From Akkermansiaceae bacterium (GTDB taxonomy: Bacteria > Verrucomicrobiota > Verrucomicrobiia > Verrucomicrobiales > Akkermansiaceae): DNA of 8,012 bases. Below the pieces are notes generated by a model that was given only the letters and a program-made list of their open reading frames with translations, was not told the origin of the DNA and ran no database searches. This document shows positions 6,201 to 8,012 of this stretch, piece by piece (position 1 is the stretch's first letter; the number at the start of each line of letters is the position of its first letter). The DNA lies in the NCBI GenBank assembly GCA_023301335.1, contig JALZVA010000196.1, forward strand, positions 1 through 8,012. Direction: 5' to 3'. A program made the position numbers and the translations under genes.

Positions 6201-6872
6201 CTAGTTGACCGGGTCAAACCACTGTAATTCTGAATCCAAATCATCCTCCCTAGCATACTCAAGATGGATCACCCGCCTACGCGCAGGCACTTCAGAACGT
6301 CGCGATGCATGTAAAATCAGAGGAGACATCAATAGCACATCTCCCGGCCCACAAGCACAGGTTACAGCCTTACCCTTGTCATAAGTACGAAGCATCTCTG
6401 CATCTATCCTTCCTTTTTGATGGCTTTGAGGAATCACTTGTAGCGCACCATTCGTTGCAGGTGTGTCATCCAGGTGTACGCGGAGAGTGACCATATTTTG
6501 TAGTAATTTCACTGGTGGCTGGACATGCGGCACCCCGTCCTTCTCTGACCAAGGCCCATAACCAGAAACCTCTCGCCTTTCCGTCACGGCGATGGTCAAG
6601 TCCTGATGCCATAGAACTGGCCAATTTTCAGCTTCTGTCTTATCAAACAAAATACTCCTCACTGGCCGAAGCCCCTCTGGTAAAAGGGAAAGGAATAGTT
6701 CAGAAACACACAAGGCATCAAACAGAGCTGAGCGCCCGCGCAAGTGTCTCACGCATACACTTCCTGCAGCTTGAGCTACACGATCAGCTTCTTCCTTTAA
6801 ATTTTCAATAGCAGAAGCATCCACCAGCGAACGGTGTATTGCGTATCCATCGGTAACTAACGAAGGTTTCAT
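6201..6872 (-). CDS. Phytanoyl-CoA dioxygenase (PhyH) family protein
   Basis: From ATG 6872 the product has 223 residues. It belongs to the Fe(II)/2-oxoglutarate-dependent PhyH oxygenases, which hydroxylate or halogenate small molecules. Visible motifs are SLVTDGYAIHRSLVD at the N-terminus (typical 'DGYvvv..lvd'), the iron-binding HxD in VLWHQDLTI (H89, D91), VHLDDTPATNGALQVIPQSH (133-151, the family's 'lDd...NGplrviPGSH'), and the distal iron histidine in LILHASRRS (H188), followed by arginines (198-200) likely to bind 2-oxoglutarate. The frame extends upstream to 6977, but that would overlap ribonuclease HII by 89 bp. ATG 6872 lies 16 nt after the RNase HII stop and matches where the family begins; ATG 6923 (MKKIFDSL) is possible. 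The substrate cannot be told. It is probably co-transcribed with rnhB. Confidence 0.85.
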   Translation of the reverse strand: MKPSLVTDGYAIHRSLVDASAIENLKEEADRVAQAAGSVCVRHLRGRSALFDALCVSELFLSLLPEGLRPVRSILFDKTEAENWPVLWHQDLTIAVTERREVSGYGPWSEKDGVPHVQPPVKLLQNMVTLRVHLDDTPATNGALQVIPQSHQKGRIDAEMLRTYDKGKAVTCACGPGDVLLMSPLILHASRRSEVPARRRVIHLEYAREDDLDSELQWFDPVN

Positions 6873-6888
6873 CTCTTTAATAAATGCT

Positions 6889-7527
6889 TTATGAATGGTG
6901 AGTGAGTCGAAAATCTTCTTCATCAAAAAATTTAGCCACAGGGGCGAAAGAACGACGGTGAATAGGGCATGGCCCATGTTTTTCTAAGGCTTCTAAATGT
7001 GCTTTCGTCCCATAACCCTTATGCTTTTCAAAGCCATATTCTGGATAGATTTCTGCATATTCTAACATTTTTCTATCTCGTTCTACCTTTGCAACTACAC
7101 TTGCTGCAGAAATAGAAAGGCTAAGTCCGTCACCTTTGACAATCCCCTCTGAAGGGTATGGGAAGTGAGGGACATCTAAACCATCAATCAGGCAGTAATC
7201 GACTTTTACATTGAGTTTATCCACGGCCCTCGTCATCGCTGTATGGGTAGCTCGAAGAATATTGATTTCATCAATCTCCTCTATTTCTGCAAAGGCTGAG
7301 GTAAGAAGAATCTCATCACACTGGATAAGCTCATCATAAATCAACTCCCGTTTTTTCTCAGTTAATTTTTTGGAATCGTTTAGCAGAGGATGGGAAAAGC
7401 TTTTAGGAAGCACTGCTGCCCCAGCAGATACAGGGCCAGCCAGCGGGCCTCGCCCCGCTTCATCCACCCCAACTACGATCGTGTCACCTTGATTCCAACG
7501 GGAAATTTCTCTACTTAAATCAGGCAA
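6889..7527 (-). CDS. rnhB: Ribonuclease HII
   Basis: This 212-residue cytosolic enzyme removes ribonucleotides misincorporated in DNA and RNA in RNA/DNA hybrids. The four metal-binding carboxylates are present: D22 and E23 in VGVDEAGRGPLAGPV, D115 in CLIDGL, and D133 in IVKGDGLSLSISAASVVAKVERD. The GRG clamp (25-27), DSKKLT (51-56) and KHKGYGTKAH (168-177, with the conserved tyrosine) complete the type 2 RNase H signature. Length is normal. The start is TTG 7527; the only other upstream option in frame is a CTG just before it, as a TAA stop follows nine codons upstream. Instead of a Shine-Dalgarno site there is an A-rich stretch (two A-runs, 8 and 5 nt). The dioxygenase gene follows after 16 nt. 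Confidence 0.96.
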   Translation of the reverse strand: MPDLSREISRWNQGDTIVVGVDEAGRGPLAGPVSAGAAVLPKSFSHPLLNDSKKLTEKKRELIYDELIQCDEILLTSAFAEIEEIDEINILRATHTAMTRAVDKLNVKVDYCLIDGLDVPHFPYPSEGIVKGDGLSLSISAASVVAKVERDRKMLEYAEIYPEYGFEKHKGYGTKAHLEALEKHGPCPIHRRSFAPVAKFFDEEDFRLTHHS

Positions 7528-7645
7528 CAGATTTTTCTTTTTTTTACCAAGTTAACAAATATCAACTCGATCTAATGGCCAATAAGGCAAATTATAAAAA
7601 AATAGCGGAATATTAGGCCCTTTATTAACTTACAAAAAAATTAGG

Positions 7646-8012
7646 TTATTCCCAAGAAGCTATTGCATTTGGGTACCTAGCAGCTGTGCCACTGCCTTCC
7701 ATTCTTCTGCCTAAGGAAAATATAACAAGTCTCTCTGAAACACGCTTATCTTCCAACTCTGTGTTAAATGGAGCAATAAAAGGATCAACAGTGATTTCGT
7801 CACCATCATCGGTCCCATCTATGATAAAGTGATAAGGTCGTTTCCAAGAGTCTAATAGAACACCCGAGTCTGCTACTACTCCCTCCCCATCTTCAGCTGT
7901 AGTTTCCTTAATTTCGATATACTGCTTCCCTTCGGGGTTATCAAGCGCACTTCCACCTTCCGAATCTCCTGATGCTCCACGTAAAACTGCAATCAAATAA
8001 ATACCTTGATCC
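7646..8012 (-). CDS. Type II secretion/type IV pilus pseudopilin, C-terminal part
   Basis: The reading frame is open to the right edge of the window (beginning DQGIYLIAVLRG), so the N-terminal prepilin peptide and hydrophobic helix lie outside. About 121 residues are visible, ending in a TAA stop. The segment NPEGKQYIEI, then LLDSWKRPYHFIIDGTDDGDEITVD and a late LVIFSLGRRMEG, match the C-terminal globular domain of GspG-like major pseudopilins ('DPWG.PY.y..dg...D...v.S.GrDg'). Here DSW replaces DPW and the calcium-loop region is rich in Asp and Glu. Such proteins form the periplasmic pseudopilus. Verrucomicrobiota carry many single pseudopilin-like genes, so this could be a stand-alone homologue instead of a gspG in a secretion operon. 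No terminator is seen after it, and rnhB starts 118 bp downstream. Confidence 0.72.
   Translation of the reverse strand, partial: DQGIYLIAVLRGASGDSEGGSALDNPEGKQYIEIKETTAEDGEGVVADSGVLLDSWKRPYHFIIDGTDDGDEITVDPFIAPFNTELEDKRVSERLVIFSLGRRMEGSGTAARYPNAIASWE

Noticed and set aside
6074..6262. 62-residue minus-strand reading frame across the SRP RNA
   Set aside because: It overlaps the end of the dioxygenase gene in another frame and continues into the structured RNA; the protein has no recognisable features.
7528..7645. Promoter or terminator between the pseudopilin and rnhB genes
   Set aside because: The 118-bp gap is AT-rich with several A/T runs, but no stem plus T-tract and no -35/-10 pair better than chance could be identified.

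Overview
The window looks like chromosomal DNA of a Gram-negative bacterium. An outer-membrane porin fragment sits at the left edge and a type II secretion/type IV pilus pseudopilin fragment at the right edge. Together with a DUF3108 exported protein and small conserved proteins of a kind I associate with the Planctomycetes-Verrucomicrobia group, the best guess is a marine Verrucomicrobiota member. This placement is an inference from gene content, not a database result. Composition is even and moderately AT-rich. I see no transposase, integrase, phage gene, CRISPR array or tRNA.

Layout. Positions 1-858 (+) hold the C-terminal part of an OprO/OprP-like porin, closed by a strong intrinsic terminator at 902-934. 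A COG2509-type FAD-dependent oxidoreductase runs on the minus strand (942-2519). It is divergent from a 347-residue uncharacterised protein (2666-3709, +). Four plus-strand genes follow with gaps of about 30-135 bp: a four-helix membrane protein (3846-4220), a secreted DUF3108 protein (4292-5104), a CrcB/Fluc fluoride channel (5193-5558) and a 130-residue protein-kinase-like protein (5591-5983). Facing them on the minus strand are the pseudopilin fragment (7646-8012), ribonuclease HII (6889-7527), a phytanoyl-CoA-dioxygenase-like protein placed 16 nt after it (6201-6872), and a non-coding gene at about 6024-6124.

The non-coding gene is the most useful result here. It folds into one long hairpin with the SRP RNA domain IV signature (CAGG opposite AGCA) and ends in a T-run, so I call it the small bacterial signal recognition particle RNA (ffs). 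Its apical loop reads UUAAC rather than the usual GGAA. Other points of interest are the very small kinase-like protein with a complete catalytic-loop signature, an inverted repeat that could mask the ribosome binding site of the small membrane protein, and a bulged hairpin ahead of crcB where a fluoride riboswitch might be expected but is not seen. Several genes lack a clear Shine-Dalgarno sequence, so some starts are uncertain.
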